From: Arcticibacter sp.
GTDB taxonomy: Bacteria; Bacteroidota; Bacteroidia; 2-12-FULL-35-15
Length of the DNA stretch: 64,000 bases
Reading direction: 5' to 3'
Assembly (NCBI GenBank): GCA_021155045.1
Contig: JAJNQB010000013.1
Span: forward strand, 62,001 to 126,000
Shown: piece by piece, positions 24,891 through 34,055 of the stretch
Position numbering within the stretch: the stretch's first letter is position 1
How the letters are laid out: each line of letters begins with the position of its first letter
Notes under the pieces: generated by a model
What the model was told of the DNA's origin: nothing
The model's input: the letters and a program-made list of their open reading frames with translations, nothing else
The model's database searches: none
Program-made: the position numbers and the translations under genes

Positions 24891-27532
24891 CCACTACAAA
24901 ATTAGAACAAATGAACTTCCACATACTCGACATAGATAGGGTAATTAGCCTGCTTGATTCTTCTGCAGATGGTTTAAGTAATTCGGAAGCCGAAGAACGG
25001 TTGCTTGAACACGGAAAAAACGAAATTGTAGAACAAAAAAAGAAACCTGCATGGAAAATGTTTCTACATCAGTTTACCGATTTTATGATTATTGTGCTAA
25101 TGATTGCGGCTATAGTTGCTGGTATCATTGGCGATATTACCGATAGCTATGTTATTTTATTAATCGTTATTCTTAATGCTGTTATTGGATTTGTACAGGA
25201 ATACAGAGCTGAAAAAGCAATGGAAGCATTAAAAAAAATGGCTGCTTCCAATGCGCTTGTGATGCGTGGCAAACAAACAGTTTCTATTCCTTCTACAAAT
25301 CTTGTTCCGGGTGATGTAGTAATTATTGAAGTGGGAAATGTTATTCCTGCCGATTTACGAATAATAGATTCCGCTCAATTAAAAGTGGAGGAGGCATCAC
25401 TTACCGGAGAATCGAACGCTGTGGAGAAATCTACACTTACTTTATCTGAGAAAAATATTCCGCTTGGCGACCGAAAAAATATGGCGTATAAAAGCACCTT
25501 TGTTACCTATGGAAGAGGGAAGGGAATTGTAGTAGCAACAGGTATGAATACAGAATTAGGGAAAATTGCTCAAATGCTTGGTGGAGACGAAGTAAAAACT
25601 CCATTACAAAAACGATTAGCAACATTTGGAAAAAAACTCTCCTATATAATATTAGTTATATGTGTTGTGTTTCTTTTAATAGGAATATTACGAGGAGACA
25701 ACCCATTAACCATGCTATTAACCTCTATTTCACTAGCTGTTGCTGCAATACCAGAAGCATTGCCTGCTTTAATTGTTATTACCTTAGCACTTGGCGCTAA
25801 ACGATTGGTAAAACAAAACGCCCTCATCAGAAAACTGCCTGCTGTAGAAACACTTGGTTCCGTTACTTATATCTGTTCAGATAAAACAGGAACACTCACT
25901 TTAAATAAAATGACTGTCGAAGAAATTTTTGTGGGAGATGAAATTATAGCTAAAAACAATATTAAAGATTTAAAAAAGAATGGAAAATTGGAATGGTTGC
26001 TTTCGGCAATGGCTTTAAATAATGATGTTAGTGTAGGCGAAAACGGAATTTACATAGGCGACCCAACCGAAGTTGCTAGTTACGAATTGGCAAAAAATAA
26101 TTCATTTATTAGAAAAGAACTGGAAACTAATTCCCCTCGTGTAGCTGAAATTCCTTTTGATTCTGAAAGAAAGTGCATGACAACTATCCATAAATGGGGT
26201 AACGAATATATTGCTTTCACAAAAGGAGCAGTTGAAGTTTTAATTTCTAAAGATAACTCTTCCTCCTCTGAGCAAAAATCAAAAATCATTTTATCATCAG
26301 AAAAAATGGCAACCGATGGGCTACGAATTCTTGGCTTTGCAATGAGAAAATTTACTGCACTTCCTTCATTGATTTCTCCTGAAACAATTGAAACTGATTT
26401 AAGTATTATTGGCTTTTGCGGAATGATGGATCCACCAAGAGAAGAAGCAAAAGAAGCTATTCGGATTTGTAAAACAGCAGGAATAAAATCTGTAATGATT
26501 ACTGGCGACCACCCCATAACTGCAAAAACTATTGCCAAACGGCTTGGAATAATTGATTCAGATAATGATTTGGCTATAACTGGATCGGAACTGGCTTTAA
26601 TGAATGAACATGAATTTAAAGAAAAAGTTGAACATATAAGGGTTTATGCAAGAGTTTCGCCCGAACAAAAACTAAACATTGTAAAAGCACTTCAAGAAAA
26701 AGGTCAATTTGTTGCTATGACAGGAGATGGGGTGAATGATGCACCATCCTTGAAACGTGCTGATATTGGTATAGCAATGGGCATCACCGGTACTGATGTT
26801 TCAAAAGAGGCAGCCCACATGATTTTGCTTGATGATAATTTTACTACAATTGTAAATGCCGTTAAACAAGGGCGTAGAATTTTTGATAATATCAGAAAGT
26901 TTATCAAATATATTTTAACAGGAAATTCAGCTGAAATTTGGACAATATTCCTTGCCCCATTTATTGGACTGCCAATTCCACTACTACCAATTCATATATT
27001 GTGGATAAACTTAATTACTGACGGCTTACCAGGATTGGCTTTAGCAGCAGAGCCTCCTGAAAAGGGAGTAATGAACCGACCACCTCGTAATCCGAAAGAA
27101 AATATTTTTTCAGGAGGATTAGGCATGCATATTCTTTGGGTTGGTCTTTTAATGGGAATAGTATCAATAGGTATGCAGGCTTATGCAATCAACACAAATA
27201 ATTCACATTGGCAAACAATGGTATTTACTGTTTTGTGTTTTAGTCAAATGGGGCATGTATTAGCTATTCGATCTGATTCACAATCCTTATTTTCATTGAG
27301 CATATTTTCTAACAAACCTTTAATTGGAGCAGTAGCACTAACCTTCATCTTGCAATTAGCAACTATATACATCCCAGCTTTAAACCCAATTTTCAAAACC
27401 GAACCGCTATCATTAAATGAACTTTTAATTGCATTGGCGGTGTCATCAATTGTGTTTTTTGCTGTGGAGTTAGAGAAGGTGGTTAAAAAATGTCGTGAGA
27501 AGAAAGTAAATAGGTTTAGAATACATTTATAG
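24887..27532 (+). CDS. Cation-transporting P-type ATPase, P2A Ca-type
   Basis: 881 residues. The N-terminal cation-ATPase domain is followed by the actuator with TGES (LTGESNAVEK), helix M4 with IPEALPALIV, the phosphorylation motif CSDKTGTLT (Asp332), the nucleotide domain, and the hinge GDGVNDAPSLKRADIGIAMG. The C-terminal helices (WINLITDGLPGLALA) follow P2 pumps of SERCA/PMCA type, so Ca2+ export is most likely. It is the last gene of the plus-strand stress block. No heavy-metal-binding CxxC domain is present, which argues against P1B pumps. Confidence 0.9.
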   Translation: MTTTKLEQMNFHILDIDRVISLLDSSADGLSNSEAEERLLEHGKNEIVEQKKKPAWKMFLHQFTDFMIIVLMIAAIVAGIIGDITDSYVILLIVILNAVIGFVQEYRAEKAMEALKKMAASNALVMRGKQTVSIPSTNLVPGDVVIIEVGNVIPADLRIIDSAQLKVEEASLTGESNAVEKSTLTLSEKNIPLGDRKNMAYKSTFVTYGRGKGIVVATGMNTELGKIAQMLGGDEVKTPLQKRLATFGKKLSYIILVICVVFLLIGILRGDNPLTMLLTSISLAVAAIPEALPALIVITLALGAKRLVKQNALIRKLPAVETLGSVTYICSDKTGTLTLNKMTVEEIFVGDEIIAKNNIKDLKKNGKLEWLLSAMALNNDVSVGENGIYIGDPTEVASYELAKNNSFIRKELETNSPRVAEIPFDSERKCMTTIHKWGNEYIAFTKGAVEVLISKDNSSSSEQKSKIILSSEKMATDGLRILGFAMRKFTALPSLISPETIETDLSIIGFCGMMDPPREEAKEAIRICKTAGIKSVMITGDHPITAKTIAKRLGIIDSDNDLAITGSELALMNEHEFKEKVEHIRVYARVSPEQKLNIVKALQEKGQFVAMTGDGVNDAPSLKRADIGIAMGITGTDVSKEAAHMILLDDNFTTIVNAVKQGRRIFDNIRKFIKYILTGNSAEIWTIFLAPFIGLPIPLLPIHILWINLITDGLPGLALAAEPPEKGVMNRPPRNPKENIFSGGLGMHILWVGLLMGIVSIGMQAYAINTNNSHWQTMVFTVLCFSQMGHVLAIRSDSQSLFSLSIFSNKPLIGAVALTFILQLATIYIPALNPIFKTEPLSLNELLIALAVSSIVFFAVELEKVVKKCREKKVNRFRIHL

Positions 27533-27578
27533 TTTTTAAAATAACGCTAAATCAAGTAAAAAATAATTTTCTAATCAG

Positions 27579-28247
27579 ATGCAACAGCCTATTATTATTA
27601 TTACAAAAGATGGCTCCCATTCATTGTATAACAGTGAATTAAACGAACATTATCATTCTGTTCATGGTGCTATTCAAGAAAGTTTGCACGTATTTATTGA
27701 AGCGGGTTTGAAGTATTTGACTAAACAGAAGGAAATAAAAATTCTAGAAGTAGGCTTTGGTACAGGTTTGAATGTATTATTAAGCTTGATAGAAAGCAGT
27801 AAACAAAACACAAAGATTAATTATACTACTATTGAAGCATTTCCATTGGATAGCAATATTGTTGCTAATTTAAACTACATAAAACAACATGATGCTTATC
27901 TTTTCGAAGAAAAATTTAATCTAATACATTCTTGTAAATGGAATAATGAAATTAAAATTTCAAATAATTTTGTTTTTACAAAACTGAATAGTAAAATGCA
28001 AAATGTTGTTTTAAATGAACATTATGATTTAATTTATTTTGATGCTTTTGCTCCATCCAGCCAGCCAGAAATGTGGACAAAAGATATTTTTAAAAAGATT
28101 TTCAATGCCACAAATACAAATGGAATATTGGTTACTTATTGTGCGAAAGGAGAAGTAAAACGAACATTAAAAAATGTTGGATATACCGTTGAATCCATAA
28201 AAGGACCACCTGGTAAAAGAGAAATGATTAGAGCAGTAAAATATTAA
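27579..28247 (+). CDS. mnmD: tRNA 5-methylaminomethyl-2-thiouridine methyltransferase (MnmD)
   Basis: 222 residues, a stand-alone MnmC1-type methyltransferase. The SAM-binding motif I reads LEVGFGTGLNVLLSL (about 56-70), and the family signature DLIYFDAFAPSSQPEMWT (about 150-167) is followed by LVTYCAKGEVKRTL and GPPGKREMIRA. It completes mnm5s2U34 in tRNA wobble positions by methylating nm5s2U. The oxidoreductase half of fused MnmC is absent, normal for MnmD. Its stop overlaps the stop of the desaturase on the other strand by four bases. Confidence 0.88.
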   Translation: MQQPIIIITKDGSHSLYNSELNEHYHSVHGAIQESLHVFIEAGLKYLTKQKEIKILEVGFGTGLNVLLSLIESSKQNTKINYTTIEAFPLDSNIVANLNYIKQHDAYLFEEKFNLIHSCKWNNEIKISNNFVFTKLNSKMQNVVLNEHYDLIYFDAFAPSSQPEMWTKDIFKKIFNATNTNGILVTYCAKGEVKRTLKNVGYTVESIKGPPGKREMIRAVKY

Positions 28248-29311
28248 TATCGTCCTACTTGTTTCAAATGTACTACATGTGAACGCACAGCAGAGAGAAC
28301 TGTAGGAAACTCTAAATAATTAATTCCAAATTGCTCACAAGTTTCCATAACCAGTTGATTTATTTTTGGATAGTGAATATGACTTATACGAGGAAATAAA
28401 TGGTGCTCCACTTGAAAGTTTAAGCCTCCAGTAAACCAAGAAACAATTTTACTTTTTGTAGCAAAGTTTGCTGTAGTTTGCACTTGATGAACTGCCCATT
28501 CGTTATCAATTTTATATACTGGAGCATCGGGTGTTTCAAAAGATGCATCTTCAACTATATGTGCCAATTGAAAAACAACAGCAATTACAAATCCACATAC
28601 TAAAGAAACAACAGAATACCCAATAATCATATTCACAAAGCCAACTGTAAATATTGGCAATACCAAGAATGCAGCTACGTACAACAATTTACTCGCCCAA
28701 AAAATTACATGCTCTTTAGCATCCATTTTTTTAAATTTTAAATCTCCAATTTTACCTGTGAAATATTTTTTGAAATCTTGAACAAATATCCAAAGTAAAT
28801 ACGTAACGCCATAAAGTACTACCCAATAAATATGTTGAAAGCGGTGGTACCAAAATTTCTTTTGGTCGCTATGAACTCTAATAAATGGTTTAATATCAAT
28901 ATCATCATCCATTCCTTCAATGTTTGTAAAAGAATGATGATTTACATTATGTTTATGTTTCCACAAATAAACATTACCTCCCATAAAGTTAAGTGAGTAT
29001 CCCATTAATTCATTAACCCATGTTTTACGAGAAAAGCTTCCGTGGGCTCCATCATGCATAACGTTAAACCCGATTCCCGCCAAGTTTAATCCCAACAAAC
29101 TACAAAGGACTATCGAAAGCCAAACAGAAGGGGTAAAGAAAACAAGAATTAAATATAGAGCGATTGCGGAAATAGATAAAAAAACAGTTTTTAAATACAG
29201 CTTATAATTACCTGTTTCCCTTATATTATTTGATTTAAAATAAGAATCTACTTTTGATTTTAGTGCATTAAAAAAAACACTGTCTTTATTATTAAAGCTA
29301 ACTTTTTGCAT
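28244..29311 (-). CDS. Membrane fatty acid desaturase (acyl-lipid/acyl-CoA type)
   Basis: 355 residues with four or more membrane helices and the three His boxes of front-end-type desaturases: HDGAH (86-90), HNVNHH (121-126) and QVEHH (near 300-306, FQVEHHLFPRISH). The Gln in the third box is typical of delta-5/6/linoleoyl-type enzymes, although no cytochrome b5 domain is fused. Diiron-oxygen chemistry inserts a double bond into fatty acyl chains, likely for membrane fluidity. It stands alone between mnmD and ccmF. Confidence 0.87.
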   Translation of the reverse strand: MQKVSFNNKDSVFFNALKSKVDSYFKSNNIRETGNYKLYLKTVFLSISAIALYLILVFFTPSVWLSIVLCSLLGLNLAGIGFNVMHDGAHGSFSRKTWVNELMGYSLNFMGGNVYLWKHKHNVNHHSFTNIEGMDDDIDIKPFIRVHSDQKKFWYHRFQHIYWVVLYGVTYLLWIFVQDFKKYFTGKIGDLKFKKMDAKEHVIFWASKLLYVAAFLVLPIFTVGFVNMIIGYSVVSLVCGFVIAVVFQLAHIVEDASFETPDAPVYKIDNEWAVHQVQTTANFATKSKIVSWFTGGLNFQVEHHLFPRISHIHYPKINQLVMETCEQFGINYLEFPTVLSAVRSHVVHLKQVGRY

Positions 29312-29409
29312 TAGTTGTTATTTTGTTTACACGAAGATAAGTATTAATAGGCTTAAATTTTTGTTAATTTATACAAATTAGGTGTTGAAAACTATCAATA
29401 TCCAAAAAA

Positions 29410-32046
29410 CTAAGACGGAATATTCTTTTGTTTTTTAATTCGTTGCCACACGGCAAGTAATGTCCCTATTGCCATTATGATACAACCTATCCACAATATG
29501 TTTATGTATGGAAAAATAATTGCTTGCATAACAATGAAATCTTTTAGGTTAGATTTCTTTTCTTGCATTGAAATTTCAACAGCTCCTGTTTCTGTGTTTA
29601 TCTTCCAAAACATAAATTTTAATCCGAGCTCATCAACTTTTGATTCAATAGATTGTATTGAATTATTTTTAATATGATAAATTGGAGTTGCAGTATATTT
29701 TTTATCAATAGCGTTAACAGATAAATGAGCCATTACAGCAATTTCGTCTTTATTGATATTGTCTTTTGTTTTATCAAAGTTGGTAGAAAGAGAATCGAAA
29801 ATAATGATTGCATTAGATGAAAAAATGGAATCTCCTTTTTTTAATTCGCTCTTTTTTACATTGGTGTATTCGTCTGTGGTTGATATTTGCTTGTCTTTCA
29901 GGCTTTCTAAATCAGCGTAAGTAACATGGGTATAAACATCAAATGATAAAAAATGTCTTGTGTCGGGTTCTGCAACATTTCCCATTCTCGGGTTTGTTTG
30001 AACTAAAGGAGACAAAGAAAACTCTTTAGTGTATTTGTTTTTATCATCCTTTGTAAAATAATCTACATCAAAATAAATATTTATCCCTTCATAACGCTTT
30101 CCAATATAGGTTGCATAATACTTACCCATTGGCAACGTATCGCCTTGTGTTAAAACAATATTTTCGTTGTTAGAAAATTTTTCGCCTAAAGACTCTACAC
30201 TTTTTCCCGAACTGTTCTGAGAAATAATATCTTTTTTTGATGTAGAAATCAGTGCGCCCAAAAGAATCAATCCAAAACCAATATGTGCAATAGAAGCACC
30301 AGCTTTTGCAATTTTACCATTTAAAACACGCAATGCATAATCGAAATTTGCAGCTACTGCAAACACGGAAGAGAACAACAATAATCCATAAAACCAATTA
30401 CGATAATTTAATAGGTAAATAAATAACACAGAAACAGCTATTGCTATAATGAAAGAAATAGCGATTTTTTTTACAAAAAACTTTAAGTCAGTATTTTTAT
30501 ATTTAAAAAATTGCCCAACAGCAATAAGCATTGTTACTATAAAAGCAAAAGGCAATTGCCAATTATTATAAAAAGTAACCACATCTTTTGCTGCTGCCCA
30601 TTTTTGATTGAATAATTTATTCCAAACAGGCAAGGAGGTATAAATGGTTATTTGAAAAGCGGAAACCAATAAAACAATAGCGCCTACAAACATCCAAAAC
30701 TCTCGGCTCCATAAACCCTCTTCTTCTTTTTGTTTTGGAGATATTATATTTGCCCCCTTTGATAAATAATATATTGTAATAAAAAGCCAAACAATGCTAA
30801 CTAAAACTCTATACTTTAATACAAAAGCAATATGAATTTTTTCGTCTGAACCAAATGATGGTAAATCGAAACTGATGCGACTACCACCATCTCCAACTAA
30901 ATACCAAACAATACTAATAATGGCAGTATATATGAAATAGTATATAATTAGCTTTCTATTGCTTATTAACAAGCTTATGCCAATGAACAGAAAGAACAAC
31001 AAATAAATCAACAACTGTCCACTCATTCCTAAGTCGGTAAAAGCATGAACAGATGATTCTCCTAGTATTCCGCTTCGTGTTAAAAAAGTAGAGTAAAGGA
31101 TGAGAGAAAAAGTAAGAATGTTAAATAAAAATGCTAAGAAAACAGATTGTCCATTTTTTTTAGCAATGAGCATCAAATGTGCTGCACCAACCATAACAAT
31201 CCAAGGAACTAAAGATGCATTTTCAACAGGGTCCCAAGCCCAAAAGCCTCCAAAACTTAAAGCTTCATAAGCCCAAGCGCCACCCATTAATATTCCAATA
31301 CCTAAAATAGAAACACCAAAAAATACCCAAGGCAGAGATGGTTTAATCCATTCGGTATATTGTTTTTTCCACAACCCAGCTATTGCATAAGCAAAAGGAA
31401 CAACAGTTAATGCAAATCCTAAAAATAGAGTAGGGGGGTGTATGGTCATCCAATAGTTTTGAAGCAATGGATTTAAACCTCTTCCATCTAATTTATCCAA
31501 ATAATTTGCAATTTTAAAAACTGGAAGATTAACAAAATCAGGGTGTTCTCTCAGTAATACAGTAAAAGGATTGCTTCCAATTTTATATTCGAAAATATAA
31601 ACTCCTAAAAGCATTGATGCTAAAAAAACTTGCACCATTGAAATGATTGTCATTACAGGTGCTTCAAAAGTTTTTGCCGAACGTTGTAAAATAAATCCAA
31701 GTATTACATGCCAGAAAGTCCAAAGCAAAAAACTTCCTTCTTGTCCTTCCCAAAAGCAAGAAAGAATATATTTCATTGGCATTTCTTTGTTGCTATGATG
31801 CCAAACATATTCATACTCAAAATAGTGATTCGTGAGCATGATAAATAGCGTAGCTACAATACCAAAAACAGAAAAACCGTGTAATCTAAATGATAAACGA
31901 GCAATGAGTTTCCAGGATGAGGTATCTTGATTTTCTTTTGAAGCAACGTAATAGCTTAATGCAGATAATAAGGCAAAAACAAAAGATAGAATTACAAATA
32001 AATTTCCAATTTTGCCAATCCAAAGATGCTCACCAACGTATTCCAT
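29410..32046 (-). CDS. ccmF: Cytochrome c heme lyase subunit CcmF
   Basis: 878 residues, larger than proteobacterial CcmF (about 650), with a long periplasmic C-terminal part. About 14 membrane helices. The heme-handling WWD domain lies at 257-276 (GGAWAYEALSFGGFWAWDP), with conserved HPP near 203 and GSFLLWTFWH near 104-113. CcmF takes heme from CcmE and attaches it to apocytochrome c with CcmH. It is the last gene of the ccmB-C-D-E-F run, 12 bases after ccmE. No ccmG/ccmH is present in the window. Confidence 0.93.
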   Translation of the reverse strand: MEYVGEHLWIGKIGNLFVILSFVFALLSALSYYVASKENQDTSSWKLIARLSFRLHGFSVFGIVATLFIMLTNHYFEYEYVWHHSNKEMPMKYILSCFWEGQEGSFLLWTFWHVILGFILQRSAKTFEAPVMTIISMVQVFLASMLLGVYIFEYKIGSNPFTVLLREHPDFVNLPVFKIANYLDKLDGRGLNPLLQNYWMTIHPPTLFLGFALTVVPFAYAIAGLWKKQYTEWIKPSLPWVFFGVSILGIGILMGGAWAYEALSFGGFWAWDPVENASLVPWIVMVGAAHLMLIAKKNGQSVFLAFLFNILTFSLILYSTFLTRSGILGESSVHAFTDLGMSGQLLIYLLFFLFIGISLLISNRKLIIYYFIYTAIISIVWYLVGDGGSRISFDLPSFGSDEKIHIAFVLKYRVLVSIVWLFITIYYLSKGANIISPKQKEEEGLWSREFWMFVGAIVLLVSAFQITIYTSLPVWNKLFNQKWAAAKDVVTFYNNWQLPFAFIVTMLIAVGQFFKYKNTDLKFFVKKIAISFIIAIAVSVLFIYLLNYRNWFYGLLLFSSVFAVAANFDYALRVLNGKIAKAGASIAHIGFGLILLGALISTSKKDIISQNSSGKSVESLGEKFSNNENIVLTQGDTLPMGKYYATYIGKRYEGINIYFDVDYFTKDDKNKYTKEFSLSPLVQTNPRMGNVAEPDTRHFLSFDVYTHVTYADLESLKDKQISTTDEYTNVKKSELKKGDSIFSSNAIIIFDSLSTNFDKTKDNINKDEIAVMAHLSVNAIDKKYTATPIYHIKNNSIQSIESKVDELGLKFMFWKINTETGAVEISMQEKKSNLKDFIVMQAIIFPYINILWIGCIIMAIGTLLAVWQRIKKQKNIPS

Positions 32047-32058
32047 TCAACTCAATTA

Positions 32059-32445
32059 TTAATTTGCTTGTGGTTTTCCATCATTATATTTTGATGGACA
32101 TTTCATTAAAATATCGGTAGCGTGAAACTCTTCGCCTTTCATTTTTCCAATTAATACAATTTGTTCTGAACGTTCAAAGTCTTGAGGCTTTGATTTATAT
32201 AACATCACCTTTTTTTCTACATTCTGATTATCTACCATATAGAATGTGAACAAATTAGCATCTTTTTGAGGATCATAAATTGCTTCTTTGTCTTTTACAA
32301 ATTTTCCAACAATATGAAATTCTTCGTTCGCATCTTTAGACGCTTCAGTAAAATTAGCGTAAGTACTTGTATTATTAAGTGTTGTAAGTATAGCACCAAT
32401 TGCAACAGCAATTAATACAATTAATATGATATGCGTTTTTTTCAT
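32059..32445 (-). CDS. ccmE: Heme chaperone CcmE, Cys-type variant
   Basis: 128 residues: an N-terminal anchor (about 5-22) and an OB-fold beta barrel. The heme-carrying motif is Cys116-PSK-Tyr120 (LMKCPSKY), i.e. the CxxxY form, not the HxxxY of enterobacterial CcmE. The same Cys form is known from archaea and Desulfovibrio-type systems. It passes heme from the CcmC/CcmB complex to CcmF. It sits between ccmD and ccmF with short gaps of 8 and 12 bases. Confidence 0.9.
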   Translation of the reverse strand: MKKTHIILIVLIAVAIGAILTTLNNTSTYANFTEASKDANEEFHIVGKFVKDKEAIYDPQKDANLFTFYMVDNQNVEKKVMLYKSKPQDFERSEQIVLIGKMKGEEFHATDILMKCPSKYNDGKPQAN

Positions 32446-32453
32446 TTATAATA

Positions 32454-32675
32454 CTAGTCTTTTTTTTCTTTTTCTAATTTATTTAATTTTCTGTCAATTA
32501 TTACTAAATAGGAAACAATGCCAATAAATATAATTGCCAAAACACCAACCACAACATATATTTTGCCTGATTGATACAGTTGGTCAGCCATTTCAACTTG
32601 ATTGTTTTCTTGAGCAAACAAACTAATTGAGCTTAACACAAAAAACAAAAACGAAATAATTTTTAGTTTATTCAT
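32454..32675 (-). CDS. ccmD: CcmD-like small membrane protein
   Basis: 73 residues: a signal-peptide-like start (MNKLKIISFLFFVLSSISLFAQ), one membrane helix (about 38-60, IYVVVGVLAIIFIGIVSYLVI), and a basic C-terminal tail (DRKLNKLEKEKKD). Size, topology and position between ccmC and ccmE fit CcmD, which helps release holo-CcmE from CcmABC. Sequence conservation in CcmD is low, so the call rests mainly on context. The ccmC stop lies inside its first codons (eight-base overlap). Confidence 0.75.
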   Translation of the reverse strand: MNKLKIISFLFFVLSSISLFAQENNQVEMADQLYQSGKIYVVVGVLAIIFIGIVSYLVIIDRKLNKLEKEKKD

Positions 32676-33333
32676 TGAATATTATTTTTCTTTTAATTTT
32701 TTCAGTTCTAATTTTTAATGTCATTATCCAGATTGAAATCAAAATCCAACCAAAAACAGCAGGATAAAAAACAGTACGCATAGTGCTATCTAAATCATAT
32801 TTATTGAATCCTGGGTTTCCTCCATTTCCTGGATGAAGCGAATCATTTAGCCTTGGTAATACCATTATAAAAACCAAATACATCACAAACGCAAAAATAT
32901 TATAAACGGCTGCAATTCGGGCTTTCTTTTGTTCTTCATCTACTGATCCTCTTAAAATAAAATATGCTACGTATATTAACATAGAAACTGCAACACCATT
33001 TAATTTTACATCATCTACCCACCAAGCTCCCCAGGTATATCTCGCCCAAAGCGAACCGGTAGTTAAACCCAATATACCTAATAACATTCCTGTGTTTGCT
33101 GCTTGAGAAGCAACAATATCGTTTGAAAATTTCGAGTTTCTTAAATATAAAATACTGTAAGCCGCAGAAATGCCAAGAATCACAATCATTGAAAACCACA
33201 TAGGCACATGAAAGTATAAATTTCTAATTGTTTCGTGTAAAATTGGTTGAGCGGGTACAGGAAATAAAAAGCCAGAAATTATAGAATAAAAAACTAAAAT
33301 CGCTCCTAATATTTTCCACCAATGTTTTTTCAT
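32668..33333 (-). CDS. ccmC: Heme export/handling protein CcmC
   Basis: 221 residues, six membrane helices. The WWD domain is at about 98-115 (ARYTWGAWWVDDVKLNGV), flanked by conserved histidines (NLYFHVPMWF, His42; and a late SLHPGNG region). CcmC loads heme onto CcmE. The motif is variant compared with the proteobacterial WGTWWVWDARLTS, but the layout is intact. It precedes ccmD by overlap and follows ccmB after 57 bases. Confidence 0.88.
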   Translation of the reverse strand: MKKHWWKILGAILVFYSIISGFLFPVPAQPILHETIRNLYFHVPMWFSMIVILGISAAYSILYLRNSKFSNDIVASQAANTGMLLGILGLTTGSLWARYTWGAWWVDDVKLNGVAVSMLIYVAYFILRGSVDEEQKKARIAAVYNIFAFVMYLVFIMVLPRLNDSLHPGNGGNPGFNKYDLDSTMRTVFYPAVFGWILISIWIMTLKIRTEKIKRKIIFNE

Positions 33334-33390
33334 TTACTTTAAAATAATCTGGAGTAAGAAACACTCCAATTCGTCAATTTAATTAGCTTT

Positions 33391-34044
33391 TTAATCGCGC
33401 CAAAGGTAACGAAATAATAAATAAGAAAGAGCAATAATTATTACATTTATAAACAACAAAACAAGCAAATAGTTTATATCCCAATTTTCTAATCCATCAA
33501 TAGCATTTCTCGAAAGTTTTATAAGAACTATCAATAATGGCATCAAAATCGGAAAACTTAAAATTGCCATTAAGGTAAAATTATTATTGCTTTTTGATGC
33601 TATTGCTGAAACCATTGTTAGTAAAGATGCAAAACCTAAACTTCCGGATATTAAAACGAGAATAAACAAACTTAAATCCTGAATAATATTACCAACAAAT
33701 AAAGTGTAAACAAACAAGCAAAGCCCAGACAGAACCAATAGAAGTATTGAATTGTAAATGATTTTAGATAAAATAATGGCTTGTGGGCTAGCCAAAGTAT
33801 ATAGGTATAATAAACGTCCTTTTGTTTCATTGATGAAACTTTTGGCAACGCCATTAATGGAAGCGAACAGTAATATAATCCAAAATAAAGCGTTCCAAGT
33901 TGCTGGATTTATTATTTTTTTAAAAGACAAATAACTAACAAAAACAGTAGAAACTACATACAACAATATTCCTCCTAAAGCATATTTGTTGCGAATTTCG
34001 AGCTTAAGTTCTTTTATTACTAAATATTTAATCTGGTTTATCAA
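33391..34044 (-). CDS. ccmB: Heme exporter permease CcmB
   Basis: 217 residues with six predicted membrane helices and the family start NQIKYLVIKELKLEIRNKYALG and GVAKSFINETKGRLLYLYTLA (middle). It is the permease part of the CcmAB ATPase complex needed to release heme-loaded CcmE. The ATPase CcmA is not adjacent. It begins 11 bases after the metallo-beta-lactamase gene and probably shares its promoter. Confidence 0.85.
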   Translation of the reverse strand: MINQIKYLVIKELKLEIRNKYALGGILLYVVSTVFVSYLSFKKIINPATWNALFWIILLFASINGVAKSFINETKGRLLYLYTLASPQAIILSKIIYNSILLLVLSGLCLFVYTLFVGNIIQDLSLFILVLISGSLGFASLLTMVSAIASKSNNNFTLMAILSFPILMPLLIVLIKLSRNAIDGLENWDINYLLVLLFINVIIIALSYLLFRYLWRD

Positions 34045-34055
34045 ACGTACTTATA

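Noticed and set aside
26080..26538. 152-codon frame opposite the P-type ATPase
   Set aside because: Antisense shadow; the sense gene has all ATPase motifs across this part.
29386..29400. GTTGAAAACTAT stretch resembling the REP-like loop region
   Set aside because: Only the loop-proximal bases match and the surrounding arms do not pair, so it is not a third copy.
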